NCBI GenBank assembly: GCA_028724585.1
Contig: JAQYCQ010000013.1
Coordinates: forward strand, 1 to 35,944
DNA from: Bacillota bacterium
GTDB taxonomy: Bacteria > Bacillota > Clostridia > Peptostreptococcales > Anaerovoracaceae
DNA length: 35,944 bases
Direction: 5' to 3'
The notes below the pieces were generated by a model. It had not been told where the DNA came from and did not search any database. It worked only from the letters and a program-made list of their open reading frames with translations. The first letter of the stretch is position 1. Each line of letters starts with the position of its first letter. Positions 27,277 through 35,944 of the stretch are shown in pieces. The translations under genes were made by a program, and so were the position numbers.

Positions 27277-28818
27277 TCAGTCAAGGGAGTTGATAAATCT
27301 GTCGAATGCCATCTGCCCTGCCGCATCGCGTTTGTATACGCCTGCGTCTTCCAGCACGCGCGTAAAGACATTGCCGATCTCCTGCTGGAGGATGCTGTCT
27401 ATATTCTGTTCGCTGATCACCGGATAGCTGCCTCTGAACTCATCTATCCAGTCGGCGTGTTTGGCGGTCATCTCGTCAGCCCGCAGATCTTTTCCGCAGA
27501 GTATCGCTTCGCGGACGGCTGCCATTTCCTTTTTCAATCTTGCCGGCAGGACCGCCAGGCCCATGACCTCTATCAGCCCTATATTTTCTTTCTTTATGTG
27601 TTGGAGCTTCTCATGGGGATGGAAGACTCCCAGCGGGTGTTCCGCTGTTGTGATGTTGTTCCTGAGCACCAGGTCGAGCTCGAAGCTGTCTCCGCGCTTT
27701 CTTGCTATGGGAGTGATGGTATTGTGCGGCACACCATCGGTCTCAGCGAAGATAAATGCCTCAGGATCGGAATACCCTCTCCATGCAATCAGTATACGGT
27801 CGGCAAGTTCTATGATGCGGTCTGTGTCGGGGCCGGAAAGACGGATGCAGCTCATAGGCCATTTGACGATGCCGGACGATACGTCTTCGAAGCTCTTTAC
27901 TGTGAAGGTCCGCTCTACCGGAGCCTCTGCCATGGCGAAGGTATAGCGCCCGCCCTGGAAGTGATCGTGGGACAGGATAGATCCACCTACGATAGGCAGG
28001 TCGGCGTTGGAGCCGACGAAATAGTGCGGAAAGAGCTTTACGAAATCGAACAGCTTCGCGAAGGTACCGCGGTCTATCTTCATCGGAACGTGGTTCGAGT
28101 TAAAGACTATGCAGTGCTCGTTATAGTATACATAGGGAGAGTACTGGAAATACCACTGCGAGTCCTGTATGGTCACAGGAATGACGCGGTGGTTCTCCCG
28201 CGCGGGATGGTTTACGCGGCCGGCGTAGCCTTCGTTTTCCCGGCAGAGCTGGCATTTGGGATAAGCGGTCTGAGGAGCATTCTTTGCGGCGGCTATGGCT
28301 TTCGGATCCTTCTCAGGCTTTGAAAGATTTATAGTTATGTCAAGGTCTCCATATTCTGTGCGGGTCTTCCATTTAATATCGCGGCTGACGCGGTATCTTC
28401 GGATATAGTCTGTATCCTGCGAAAAGCCGTAGTACCAGTCGGTTGCCTTCTTTGGATCCTGACTGTAAAGGGAACGGAACTTTCTGATAACGGCCGACGG
28501 CCTCGGAGTAAGGACTCCCATAAGCTTTGTATCAAACAGGTCGCTGTAAACTACAGAATCCCCGCCGGTCAGGCCTTTCCCGGCCGCATAGCCGACAAGC
28601 ACCTTAAGAACAGCCTCGAGTTCTCTTCCGTCCGTGATCATGTCTTCAGTGAGCTCTTCCGCGTAAGCAGCCGGCCCAGCAAGATCGCCGTCGAAGTCTT
28701 CCTTTTCGATAGTCATGAGCAGCTGGTTCACTGTATAGACCAGGTCTTCGTCTTCGATCAGCCCGGTCTTCAGCCCATAGCCCGCCAGTTTTATGACCGC
28801 CTTATCTATATCTGACAT
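27277..28818 (-). CDS. galT: UDP-glucose:hexose-1-phosphate uridylyltransferase (class II GalT)
   Basis: A 513-aa Firmicutes-type (class II) GalT, distinct from the ~350-aa Gram-negative form. Segments GSILSHDHFQGGRYTFAM, NSNHVPMKI and GVFHPHEKLQHIKKENIGLIEVMG are typical; the HDHFQ histidines are the candidate active-site residues. It exchanges UDP between glucose-1-phosphate and galactose-1-phosphate, the second Leloir step. Its ATG shares a base with the galK stop (TAATG), and AAAGGA precedes it. It is the last gene of the alpha-galactoside operon. Confidence 0.95.
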   Translation of the reverse strand: MSDIDKAVIKLAGYGLKTGLIEDEDLVYTVNQLLMTIEKEDFDGDLAGPAAYAEELTEDMITDGRELEAVLKVLVGYAAGKGLTGGDSVVYSDLFDTKLMGVLTPRPSAVIRKFRSLYSQDPKKATDWYYGFSQDTDYIRRYRVSRDIKWKTRTEYGDLDITINLSKPEKDPKAIAAAKNAPQTAYPKCQLCRENEGYAGRVNHPARENHRVIPVTIQDSQWYFQYSPYVYYNEHCIVFNSNHVPMKIDRGTFAKLFDFVKLFPHYFVGSNADLPIVGGSILSHDHFQGGRYTFAMAEAPVERTFTVKSFEDVSSGIVKWPMSCIRLSGPDTDRIIELADRILIAWRGYSDPEAFIFAETDGVPHNTITPIARKRGDSFELDLVLRNNITTAEHPLGVFHPHEKLQHIKKENIGLIEVMGLAVLPARLKKEMAAVREAILCGKDLRADEMTAKHADWIDEFRGSYPVISEQNIDSILQQEIGNVFTRVLEDAGVYKRDAAGQMAFDRFINSLD

Positions 28819-30053
28819 TAAATTTCCTTTCTATCTTCATCTTTTATCTTTCGCTGCTTTACGATCCGCGGTCCGCCGCCGGCTTCAAGGATATAGAAAT
28901 CTGCCGGGTATCCTATCTTCTTAAGATAAGCGGCTCCGACCCTTTCCTTAAATTCTTCTACGGCTTCGTCCTTTACTATGGATACTGTGCAGCCTCCGAA
29001 GCCTCCGCCTGTCATCCTCGAGCCAAGGCAGCCGGGAATCTTCCAGGCCTCTTCTGCCAGAGTATCGAGCTCGGGACCGGTCACCTGGTAATCACGGCTG
29101 ACAGAGATGTGAGCTTCTTTCATCAGCTGACCAAAACGGTATATATCTCCGCTTTTGAGGATCTTCACGGCTTCTATGGTCCTCTGATTTTCATATACCG
29201 CGTGCTTAGCCCTCTTCCTGCAGACCGGATCGCTTATGGCGTCTTTATACTGTTCGAATTCCTGGCAGGTCAGATCCCCCAGCTGCCTTATATTTACGGC
29301 TTTCTGAAGGTCCTTCAGTGCTTTCTCGCATTCCCTGCGCCTTTCGTTATATGCCGAGTCCGCCAGCTTATGCTTTTTATTGGTGTTAGCGATGACCAGC
29401 TTCATCCCCTTTAGATTGAGAGGGACATATTCGTATGAGAGATCGACTGTGTCCAGAAAGATCGCCTGGTCTTCTCTTCCCATTGCCGACGCGAACTGGT
29501 CCATTATGCCGCAGCTGACGCCGTTATAGCTGTTTTCGGAATCCTGGCCTATGAGGGCCAGCTCTATATTGTCCATGCCGAAGCCGAAAAGGTCCCGCAG
29601 GATGAAGCCGGTCAGTATTTCCAGCGAAGCAGAAGACGACAGACCGGAGCCGTTGGGGATATTTCCGAATATGACAATGTCCATGCCGCAGTCGATGATA
29701 TGATTCCTCTTTATGAAGGTAAAGATAACGCCCTTGGGGTAATTGGTCCAGCCGTATTTTTCATCCGGGACCAGATCATCCAGGGATGATTCGTATACGC
29801 CTTCATCCGGGAAGTTCATGGAATAGAAACGGAGCTTACGGTCGTTTCGTTTTCTTGCCGCAGCGTAGGTACCAATGGTGAGCGCGCAGGGAAAGACGTG
29901 ACCGCCGTTGTAGTCCGTGTGTTCTCCGATCAGGTTGACGCGGCCGGGAGCAAAATATATCCCCACTCCGTCCATCGGACCGAACTGCCTTGCGAATTCC
30001 CGGTTCAAAGCTTCTTTCATTTTTCTGTCTTCGGAGATCATATCCGGGGTCAT
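28818..30053 (-). CDS. galK: Galactokinase
   Basis: A 411-aa GHMP kinase. The galactokinase signature GRVNLIGEHTDYNGG lies near residues 38-52, the ATP loop GNIPNGSGLSSSASLE near 130-146, and GGGFGGC toward the C-terminus (about 348). It phosphorylates galactose at C1 using ATP. The ATG (30053) overlaps the alpha-galactosidase stop by four bases (ATGA), with AAAGG about eight bases upstream. Its stop overlaps the galT start. Confidence 0.96.
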   Translation of the reverse strand: MTPDMISEDRKMKEALNREFARQFGPMDGVGIYFAPGRVNLIGEHTDYNGGHVFPCALTIGTYAAARKRNDRKLRFYSMNFPDEGVYESSLDDLVPDEKYGWTNYPKGVIFTFIKRNHIIDCGMDIVIFGNIPNGSGLSSSASLEILTGFILRDLFGFGMDNIELALIGQDSENSYNGVSCGIMDQFASAMGREDQAIFLDTVDLSYEYVPLNLKGMKLVIANTNKKHKLADSAYNERRRECEKALKDLQKAVNIRQLGDLTCQEFEQYKDAISDPVCRKRAKHAVYENQRTIEAVKILKSGDIYRFGQLMKEAHISVSRDYQVTGPELDTLAEEAWKIPGCLGSRMTGGGFGGCTVSIVKDEAVEEFKERVGAAYLKKIGYPADFYILEAGGGPRIVKQRKIKDEDRKEI

Positions 30054-32446
30054 TCCTTTTCACCTTTCTCTTCTGAGGCTTCTTCTATAAAATACATACG
30101 CGAACAGAAGTCAGCAAAGTAGCGTATCTGCTCGTTGTATCCGGTTCCGGCGTAGGCCGGAAGGAGCTTTACTCCGGCGCGCATGAGGACAGCTCCGGAT
30201 GCCTTCACATCTTCCTGTTCGCCCGGCATGGTCACAAAACGAGCCAGCATGCTGTGAATCACTGAACCGGGTTTTACATGAACCGGGGAAACCGTATTTA
30301 CAAGATCGCCGAATTCTCTGATATCTCTTTCCACTTCTGTGCTGTAGAGATGATAGCGCTTCCTTTCATCCAGCCCCGCGGCGTGGAATTCTTCATATGG
30401 GCTGTTAGGCGAAGCCAGCTCCTGCAGGATCATGCCGACAGCTTTTTCCCTGTCCGGCGCGGCGCAGGTCCACTCGTGGATATTGCCGTTCCTTCCCCTG
30501 TGGAAATCTCCGAACTGAAGAACCTCCCTCCATATTTTGTAAGCTTCAATCTGCTTCCTGATCTCTTCAAGTTCTTTTTTGCCGAGATCGTTCAGATTGA
30601 GCTCATAGCCCAGCAGGCCGAAGGCCGCGATATTGAATCTGGTATCCAGCGGTGTTTCCCTGAGTGTCTGGTGATTGGGGCTGGCTGATACGTGTGATGT
30701 GAGAACGGACATAGGATAGCCATAACTGTAGCCTTCCTGTATCCGGGCTCTCTCTGCTGGATCTGTATCGTCGCTGGCCCAGATCTGTGGGAAATAGCAG
30801 AGTATGCCCAGGTCGAAGCGGTTTCCTCCGGCGGCGCAGCCTTCGAAAAGTATATCTGGGAATTCTTCCGTCAGCGTCTTCATCATGCGGTATACACCCA
30901 GGATGTATCTGTGGGCTGTCTCTCCCTGCCTTCCCGGCGGAAGGTACTGCGAATAGACGTCTGAAAAGATCCGGTTCATATCCCACTTCACATAGTCTAT
31001 ATCCGCTGATGAAAAAACTGATCTCATGGCGTCGGTCATGTGATCGACCACTTCAGGATTGGCCATGTCCAGCACCCGCTGATTCCTTCCTTCTGAATGC
31101 GGCCTGCCGGGTATCTCCATTGTCCAGTCAGGGTGCTCCCGGTAGAGATTGCTGTCTGTATTGACCATCTCCGGCTCCACCCAGATCCCGAAATCCATGC
31201 CTGTCCTGTGTATCTTGTCAGCAAGTCCTTTGAGGCCTCCGGGCAGCTTTTTCCTGTTCACAGTCCAGTCTCCCAGAGAACAGTCGTCTGAGTCGCGCTT
31301 ACCGAACCAGCCGTCGTCCATTACGAAAAGCTCTATGCCGGCATCCTTTGCGGCGCGTGCCAGCTTGAGCAGCCTGCTCTCGTCGAATCTGAAGTAGGCT
31401 GCTTCCCAGCTGTTGAGGAGGACCGGGCGTTCCCTGTGCTTCCAGCTGCCGCGGACGATATGTTCCCGGACAAACTTGTGCATGTTGAGGCTCATCTCCC
31501 GAAAACCGTTTCCCGAGAAAGTCATTACAGCCTCAGGGTTTTCGAAATCCTCACCTGGAGCCAGCAGAAAGCTGAATCCCCGCGGATTTATGCCGGAAAC
31601 AAAACGGGTCTTTCCCATGGGACTGACCTCGAGCGCCTCATAGTGATTTCCGCTGTATATGAGGTTCAGTCCATAGCAGTTTCCGGCGGTCTCTGTGGTT
31701 TCCGTCTCTGAGATCATCACGAAAGGATTGCAGCGGTTAGAGGAAGAGCCGGTAAAGGATGAGTTTACTATCTTTCCCGTCTTCACCTCCGTGTCGTGCC
31801 TTTCCATTTCCCTGGCCCAGGCCCCGGTGAAATCCGTGAAGACGAAGCCGCTTTCAGAAAAGTCCAGCTGGGAGCTCATAAGACGTTCTAGACGGATCTT
31901 TTCATCACCGGTGTTTATCAGTCTGCTGCTGCGCGTTATCACATCAGAGTCTTCGAAGACATAGTAGTGGAGTTCCAGAGTAAGTCCGTAATTCCTGTCT
32001 TTCAGAGTCACAGCCAGATGCTCTCTGTCGCCCTCTTCCCCGCTGTTGAAATATGAACCGGGGAGGGTTTTAAATCCTTCTTTTCCATCCAGTATTTCCG
32101 CTTTTTCAAAAAGAAAGTCGGATGTGCGCCCGCCGTCAGCATGGATTATTTCTATGAACGGCTCCCGTATGTCACCCTTGCCGGCTGAAGACATTTCAAG
32201 ACGCATATCCTCCAGGGTCAGCTCCAGATGCTCCGCGTCATAGGAGATCATATTTCCTGACGGGAATACCTTCTTCTCGCCCAGTGCCTCAGCGTCTTCC
32301 AGCAGCTCCTCGTCCATGACTATGGAGCCGCCGTAAAGGGCGGCTCCGTAGTACAGATGCTCCAGATGGCCGGTCGATAGCACCCTGAACATATATGTCG
32401 TGCGCGGAGTCGACAGAACGTATACGTTTTTCGCGTTCCTGATCAT
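30050..32446 (-). CDS. GH36 alpha-galactosidase
   Basis: A 798-aa retaining alpha-galactosidase of glycoside hydrolase family 36. The N-terminal beta-sandwich (~1-330) is followed by the TIM barrel with LLNSWEAAYF, FVMDDGWFG, GIWVEPEMVN, the nucleophile in YVKWDMNR and the acid/base Asp in ASDDTD. FEGCAAGGNRFDLG precedes the latter. It has no signal peptide, so it cleaves internalised melibiose, raffinose or similar sugars to release galactose. It lies three bases after the symporter gene, directly before galK. Confidence 0.95.
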   Translation of the reverse strand: MIRNAKNVYVLSTPRTTYMFRVLSTGHLEHLYYGAALYGGSIVMDEELLEDAEALGEKKVFPSGNMISYDAEHLELTLEDMRLEMSSAGKGDIREPFIEIIHADGGRTSDFLFEKAEILDGKEGFKTLPGSYFNSGEEGDREHLAVTLKDRNYGLTLELHYYVFEDSDVITRSSRLINTGDEKIRLERLMSSQLDFSESGFVFTDFTGAWAREMERHDTEVKTGKIVNSSFTGSSSNRCNPFVMISETETTETAGNCYGLNLIYSGNHYEALEVSPMGKTRFVSGINPRGFSFLLAPGEDFENPEAVMTFSGNGFREMSLNMHKFVREHIVRGSWKHRERPVLLNSWEAAYFRFDESRLLKLARAAKDAGIELFVMDDGWFGKRDSDDCSLGDWTVNRKKLPGGLKGLADKIHRTGMDFGIWVEPEMVNTDSNLYREHPDWTMEIPGRPHSEGRNQRVLDMANPEVVDHMTDAMRSVFSSADIDYVKWDMNRIFSDVYSQYLPPGRQGETAHRYILGVYRMMKTLTEEFPDILFEGCAAGGNRFDLGILCYFPQIWASDDTDPAERARIQEGYSYGYPMSVLTSHVSASPNHQTLRETPLDTRFNIAAFGLLGYELNLNDLGKKELEEIRKQIEAYKIWREVLQFGDFHRGRNGNIHEWTCAAPDREKAVGMILQELASPNSPYEEFHAAGLDERKRYHLYSTEVERDIREFGDLVNTVSPVHVKPGSVIHSMLARFVTMPGEQEDVKASGAVLMRAGVKLLPAYAGTGYNEQIRYFADFCSRMYFIEEASEEKGEKE

Positions 32447-32449
32447 GGT

Positions 32450-33841
32450 CTATTCCAGCTCCTGCTGTCCGTCTTCCGCAGCGGTGCTGCTGCTTATCTT
32501 TTTCTGGACTTCAGCCATCTTCTCATCATTCAGCTTGTAGAAGCGCTTGAAGACGATGAAAGCCGCGACGAGCAGTATCGCAGAGGGGATAGTCATCCAT
32601 ACACGGAGTCCGGAAATAGTCGCTGCGCTCTGGACAGCCGCCTTGGTGTCAAGGCCTATCCAGTCTATGGCAAGTCCGGAGAGGAATGCCGCCACGCCGG
32701 AAGCAAGCTTGACAGTGAATGTCTGCATGGAGAATATGACCGACTCCTCACGGGTACCGTTTTTGGCTTCTCCGTAATCTACAGAGTCCGAAAGGAATAT
32801 GGTCAGCATTACGTTTAATACGCCGTATCCTGCGTATACCATGATCCCCGGGATGAGCAGGACTGCCCACGCTCCCCTGTAAAGACCTGAAAAGGCAAAG
32901 GCAAGGAGCACAAGGAATCCAGCTATCTGGATCAGGACGCCTAACGCGAACAGGCGCAGCTTTTCGACCTTCTTCCTGAATACAGGTATCAGCATCATGA
33001 AGATGACCTGCGAGATAAAGCAGCCGGCTGTGAATATGCTGTACACGTCGGTATTTCCCAGGTCGAACTGGAAGAAATACAGGATCAGGTTGCCGACAAT
33101 ATCCAGCGCCATATATACGAGTATGACCGCCGCGACGACAGTCATAGCCTGGTCGTTTCTGAGCAGGGACCTGAACATCTGGCCTATTCCCACGGACTTC
33201 ATGTCTTCAGGCTTTTTCTCAGGCACGTTGAGCACAAATACCAGTTCTGAGACCACAAATACCACCGCTATGATGAGCGCCCAGTATTTAAAGCCCAGCC
33301 AGTAGCCTGAAAGGGCTGCGGTTCCGGAAAGTACAGGCACTATGACCATTGTGAGCACAGTCGGGACAGCATCTCCTATACCTGCCGCGGAGCGGGCCAG
33401 GCTGGAAAGCTGCTCTCTGTCCTTTCCCGGGTCGGTTATTGCCGGGATCATGGACCAGAAAGGTATGTCCATCAGCGTATATGAAACACCCCAGGCGATA
33501 TAGAAGACCGCCATCCAGATACGCATAGGACTGTCAGCCATCCCTCTCGGGACAGCGAACAGGGCGTATATGGTCAGGGCGTTGAGCACTGTTCCCGACA
33601 TTATCCACGGGCGGAAACGGCCCCAGCGTGTCTTTGTCTTTGCTACGATGATCCCCATGAGCGGGTCGTTAAGAGCGTCGAAAACGCGGGCGCCCATGAG
33701 GACCGTGCCGATAAATGCCGCGCTCATGCCCAGCACGACGTTGTAATAGTATAGCAGATAGCTGTTGACCAGCATGTAGACGACATCCTTGCCGAACGCC
33801 CCCAGGCAGAAGGCAAGTTTATTCCTTACCGTTAATCTCAT
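32450..33841 (-). CDS. GPH-family glycoside symporter (melibiose-type)
   Basis: A 463-aa transporter with 12 predicted membrane segments. The GPH/MelB signature is present: ARVFDALNDPLMGIIV followed by KTKTRWGRFRPWI near residues 50-80. It likely imports an alpha-galactoside with sodium or protons and feeds the adjoining cytoplasmic alpha-galactosidase. TAGGAGGG lies upstream, somewhat far (about 11 bases) from the ATG. The gap to the upstream glycosyltransferase gene is 65 bases, without a terminator or clear promoter, so cotranscription from the promoter at 35458-35486 is likely. Confidence 0.93.
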   Translation of the reverse strand: MRLTVRNKLAFCLGAFGKDVVYMLVNSYLLYYYNVVLGMSAAFIGTVLMGARVFDALNDPLMGIIVAKTKTRWGRFRPWIMSGTVLNALTIYALFAVPRGMADSPMRIWMAVFYIAWGVSYTLMDIPFWSMIPAITDPGKDREQLSSLARSAAGIGDAVPTVLTMVIVPVLSGTAALSGYWLGFKYWALIIAVVFVVSELVFVLNVPEKKPEDMKSVGIGQMFRSLLRNDQAMTVVAAVILVYMALDIVGNLILYFFQFDLGNTDVYSIFTAGCFISQVIFMMLIPVFRKKVEKLRLFALGVLIQIAGFLVLLAFAFSGLYRGAWAVLLIPGIMVYAGYGVLNVMLTIFLSDSVDYGEAKNGTREESVIFSMQTFTVKLASGVAAFLSGLAIDWIGLDTKAAVQSAATISGLRVWMTIPSAILLVAAFIVFKRFYKLNDEKMAEVQKKISSSTAAEDGQQELE

Positions 33842-33906
33842 TGAAAAAATTCCCTCCTAAAAATCAGCAGAAACGAACAGAAAATATGTATCCTGTCCGC
33901 GGCGGA

Positions 33907-35382
33907 TCAGCTGTTCTTCATGTTTATCGCTATCTCTACGCATTTATACGCTCCGTCATAGATACCGATGGATTTATTTGTGATGATATTCCGGCACATA
34001 TCGGCAAGAAATTCATCATCCTCCATGAAGAGGCGGACCATCTGCAGAGTGTGCGGGATGTCCTCGCACTCGAGAGTCCCGTCCCCTATCTCAGCCGAGT
34101 GGATGGCTCCCCACTTCTCGTGCCCGCCTATGCGGTGTATGAAGAGCTTGGGAACCGGATAAAAGCTTAACTCGCTCGGCTTTGTCACCAGCACGTCAGT
34201 GCTCCTCATGAGCAGATTGGTCGCATAGACAGCCTCAAATATGTTCTGATGCCAGAAGGCGTGAACTCCGTTCACATCCCCTTCCAGGGCATCCTCGCAG
34301 AACTTTACCGTATCCGGCCAGTCGTCGAAGTGTCCCGTTGAGATCTCCGCAAGGCCCTTGATCTCGCTGACAAGCTCAGTCCACACGTTCTGGTAGTCTC
34401 CGACATTGATGTACAGGACTGCCTTTCCGTCATGAATCGCGGGCAGGAGATCTTTTATGATCGCCGCGAAGATCTCCTTCTGGGCGCCTGCGCCTCCGAT
34501 CGTGAGCAGGAAGCGCATAGGCTTTCCCTTTTTCTTTCTCTCGATCCTTGCAGCGCAGTCGGCCTCGATATTGCGCACCAGCTCGTCGTCAACGTAATGG
34601 CCTGTGTACACCAGGCTTTCGGCAGGCATCGGCTTCAGCACCTTGTTTCCCTGCATTCCGTTGAGGATCCTGTATCCCTGATAAGCCTGATGGGTCTGCA
34701 CAGTGTGCACGCTGCCTTCAGCCAGATGCAGCGCCATAGGCCAGTTGTCCGGTATGGCGTTGACCACGTATTTCATGCCGGCATGGACGGCAGCCTGGGC
34801 CGGCCATACATGAGTCCCGATCACCGGGATCTCTTTAGGTACCTGGTTATATACGGCAGCCATGATCTCGGCGTTCTTCTGGTCAGACGCATTGTATGAA
34901 AGCTTTCTGAAGCCTTCGTAGTTCATCGGTTCCCATACGACCTTGTTGAAAGCTCTGCTCTTCTGTGATATCCTGGAGCCTTTCGAATACAGGTCGTTCT
35001 GGGCGCTGATGATCTTTGTGCAGGCTGTCTGTGGGAAAGAGTTCAGGTCGAACCAGTATGGCTTGTAACCGAGTGCGTTCGCGCATGATGCCATAGCCAT
35101 GGATATTCTGTAGTGCCCGAAGCCCATCCTTATGTTGCCGACGATGAGGCCCTTTTCGAGATCGAATTCTTCGTCTCCCTTTTCGGCAGGATCCTCCGGC
35201 AGCAGGATGTCACTGACTCCGAGCGCCTGCCCGATATATGGATTTTTCTTTATGATAGTCGGATAGGAAACGCCGGCGTCATCGCCGAATTTCCCGGCGA
35301 ACTTCGCTTTAGAAGCAGCCGCTTTCCTGTAATCCCTCTCCCCGACTTTGTTGCCGAAGATGGATCTGGATCTGTCTGTCAT
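33907..35382 (-). CDS. GT-B-fold glycosyltransferase-like protein (MurG/MGDG-synthase superfamily)
   Basis: ATG 35382 has AAGGAGG five bases upstream and gives 491 aa; the open frame extends 52 codons further but lacks a site. The segment GLIVGNIRMGFGHYRISMAMAS (about 75-96) resembles the GxGH-type N-terminal loop of MGDG synthase and MurG-like enzymes; RFLLTIGGAGAQKEI (about 290-305) resembles the nucleotide-sugar-binding loop, and LVTKPSELSFY lies where these enzymes bind the donor. No close family name can be given. The product could be a glycolipid or cell-envelope sugar. It heads the alpha-galactoside operon, suggesting (inference) that galactose units are also used for envelope synthesis. 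Confidence 0.72.
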   Translation of the reverse strand: MTDRSRSIFGNKVGERDYRKAAASKAKFAGKFGDDAGVSYPTIIKKNPYIGQALGVSDILLPEDPAEKGDEEFDLEKGLIVGNIRMGFGHYRISMAMASCANALGYKPYWFDLNSFPQTACTKIISAQNDLYSKGSRISQKSRAFNKVVWEPMNYEGFRKLSYNASDQKNAEIMAAVYNQVPKEIPVIGTHVWPAQAAVHAGMKYVVNAIPDNWPMALHLAEGSVHTVQTHQAYQGYRILNGMQGNKVLKPMPAESLVYTGHYVDDELVRNIEADCAARIERKKKGKPMRFLLTIGGAGAQKEIFAAIIKDLLPAIHDGKAVLYINVGDYQNVWTELVSEIKGLAEISTGHFDDWPDTVKFCEDALEGDVNGVHAFWHQNIFEAVYATNLLMRSTDVLVTKPSELSFYPVPKLFIHRIGGHEKWGAIHSAEIGDGTLECEDIPHTLQMVRLFMEDDEFLADMCRNIITNKSIGIYDGAYKCVEIAINMKNS

Positions 35383-35457
35383 GCTTCCTCCTTTATATTT
35401 CATGGAGCATATGCTGATAGGGTCATATTTTGTAAAACTGGTAAATGTAATCATTTC

Positions 35458-35486
35458 ATTATATACATATGCGCTTGTCTCCACAA
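35458..35486 (-). promoter_or_regulatory. Promoter of the glycosyltransferase/alpha-galactoside operon
   Basis: Minus strand: TTGTGG (35481-35486), 17-base spacer, and perfect TATAAT (35458-35463). The leader to the ATG at 35382 is about 70 bases. No catabolite-repression site was recognised with confidence. Confidence 0.6.
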
Positions 35487-35522
35487 GAAAACATGAGCGC
35501 GCAATCGCCCTAATGCTCACAG

Positions 35523-35560
35523 AAAAAAGCAGCCTCAAGAGGACATTCCTCTCAAGGCTG
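35523..35560 (-). terminator. Intrinsic terminator of the yoeB transcript
   Basis: Arms 35530-35542 and 35548-35560 (CAGCCTCAAGAGG / CCTCTCAAGGCTG, two mismatches) are followed by six T on the minus strand, 35 bases after the yoeB stop codon. Confidence 0.82.
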
Positions 35561-35594
35561 TCGTATCAGGTTTTTCAGTTATCCGCAAGCTTTC

Positions 35595-35801
35595 TTACTT
35601 TTCTCCGTAATGTGTTCTGCACTGAGCTATCCTGATCTCATTTTTCTCAATCTTGTAAACCAGTCTGTTTTTTGAATCAATTCGTCTGCTCCAATAACCA
35701 GTATTTCCAAAGCGCAGAGGCTCAGGTTTTCCCAGACCGGAATTTCCATTCCTATCAATATCTTTTATCAATTGATTGATTCTCTTGAGTGTTTTTTTAG
35801 G
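35595..35801 (-). pseudogene. yoeB: YoeB-type toxin gene truncated at its 5' end by a mobile element
   Basis: The minus strand encodes PKKTLKRINQLIKDIDRNGN, then GLGKPEPLRFGNTGYWSRRI, DSKNRLVYKIEKNEIRI and the C-terminal CRTHYGEK. This is the last ~68 residues of a YoeB/Txe mRNA interferase (normally ~85 aa), including Glu in GKPEPL, Arg in YWSRRI/NRLVY and the terminal HY. Upstream of the Pro codon the frame meets TAA at 35802-35804, inside sequence that belongs to the incoming element. The first ~17 residues, the start and any YefM antitoxin are therefore separated. The toxin should not be made. Confidence 0.85.
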
Positions 35802-35944
35802 TTAATTGTAAAATGAAATTGAACACCTGAATAAAGAAATGATCCACAGCGATCTTCTCTGGTAGAATGAAGTTACCACACAAAACCTACTGGAAGGAGA
35901 ATCACCATGGATCACAGTAATTCTACCACACTTACACCCGATCG
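35801..35944 (+). mobile_element. Left end of an insertion sequence (IS30-family suspected)
   Basis: The sequence changes abruptly at about 35801. The outer bases GTTAATTGTAAAATGAAATT resemble the end sequences of IS30-type elements remembered from Clostridia. About 105 bases later a transposase-like start appears. The right end is outside the window, so the inverted repeat and target duplication cannot be checked. Confidence 0.6.
35907..35944 (+). CDS. Transposase, N-terminal fragment at window edge
   Basis: ATG 35907, with GGAAGGAG six to seven bases upstream, encodes MDHSNSTTLTPDR before the window ends. This opening resembles IS30-family transposases of Clostridia in which a Ser/Thr-rich leader precedes the HTH. 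Too little is visible to be sure. Confidence 0.5.
   Translation, partial: MDHSNSTTLTPD

Overview
The window looks like a chromosome segment of a low-oxygen Bacillota (class Clostridia, probably Lachnospiraceae-like). The evidence is a roughly balanced GC content, strong AGGAGG-type ribosome sites, Clostridia-type versions of ThrS, GalT, YitT, YolD and DUF2798 proteins, and oxygen-sensitive flavin/Fe-S enzymes. Almost every gene is on the minus strand. Real plus-strand genes are the YolD-like fragment at the left edge, the flavin/Fe-S ene-reductase (10897-12855), an inositol-monophosphatase-like gene (18278-19078) and a transposase start at the right edge. No tRNA, rRNA or CRISPR array was found.

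Left part (1-10.6 kb): YolD-like partial gene; a convergent small gene with no stop codon in the window; a TetR regulator; a GNAT; a DUF7309/DUF6930-like protein; an SDR dehydrogenase; azlC-azlD amino-acid exporter genes; a VOC-yitT pair behind a possible attenuator; a DUF2798 membrane protein; an esterase; and lysR-bcp. The 3' end of the esterase gene has been copied about 2.3 kb away, with an internal deletion between 9-bp repeats, and the copy cuts off the yitT gene.

Middle (10.6-23 kb): a LysR regulator diverges from a large, strongly codon-biased FMN/Fe-S/FAD oxidoreductase of the BaiCD/2-enoate reductase type. A GAF-like/degenerate GGDEF/EAL protein follows, then a threonyl-tRNA synthetase with substituted editing-site residues. 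After the IMPase gene comes a probable minus-strand operon: RHH protein, VOC, GNAT, acidic-linker protein, YciI and M18 aminopeptidase.

Right part (23-36 kb): decayed genes (sfsA remnant, anion-permease remnant) flank a tightly coupled hipB-hipA-FeS-FeS operon ending in a 54-aa DUF1232-like membrane peptide. An alpha-galactoside operon (GT-B-like glycosyltransferase, GPH symporter, GH36 alpha-galactosidase, galK, galT) imports and hydrolyses melibiose/raffinose-type sugars and feeds galactose into the Leloir pathway; galE and a dedicated regulator are not in view. At the right edge a yoeB toxin gene is cut by an element resembling IS30.

The main non-coding signal is a dispersed family of short intergenic hairpins. 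Their stems differ in sequence but all close with C-G over a GGA triloop (TCC on the other strand), and five loci carry a TCC copy followed by a GGA copy, like a REP/BIME family. Two genes (DUF7309-like and azlC) also carry a hairpin between the Shine-Dalgarno and the start codon.
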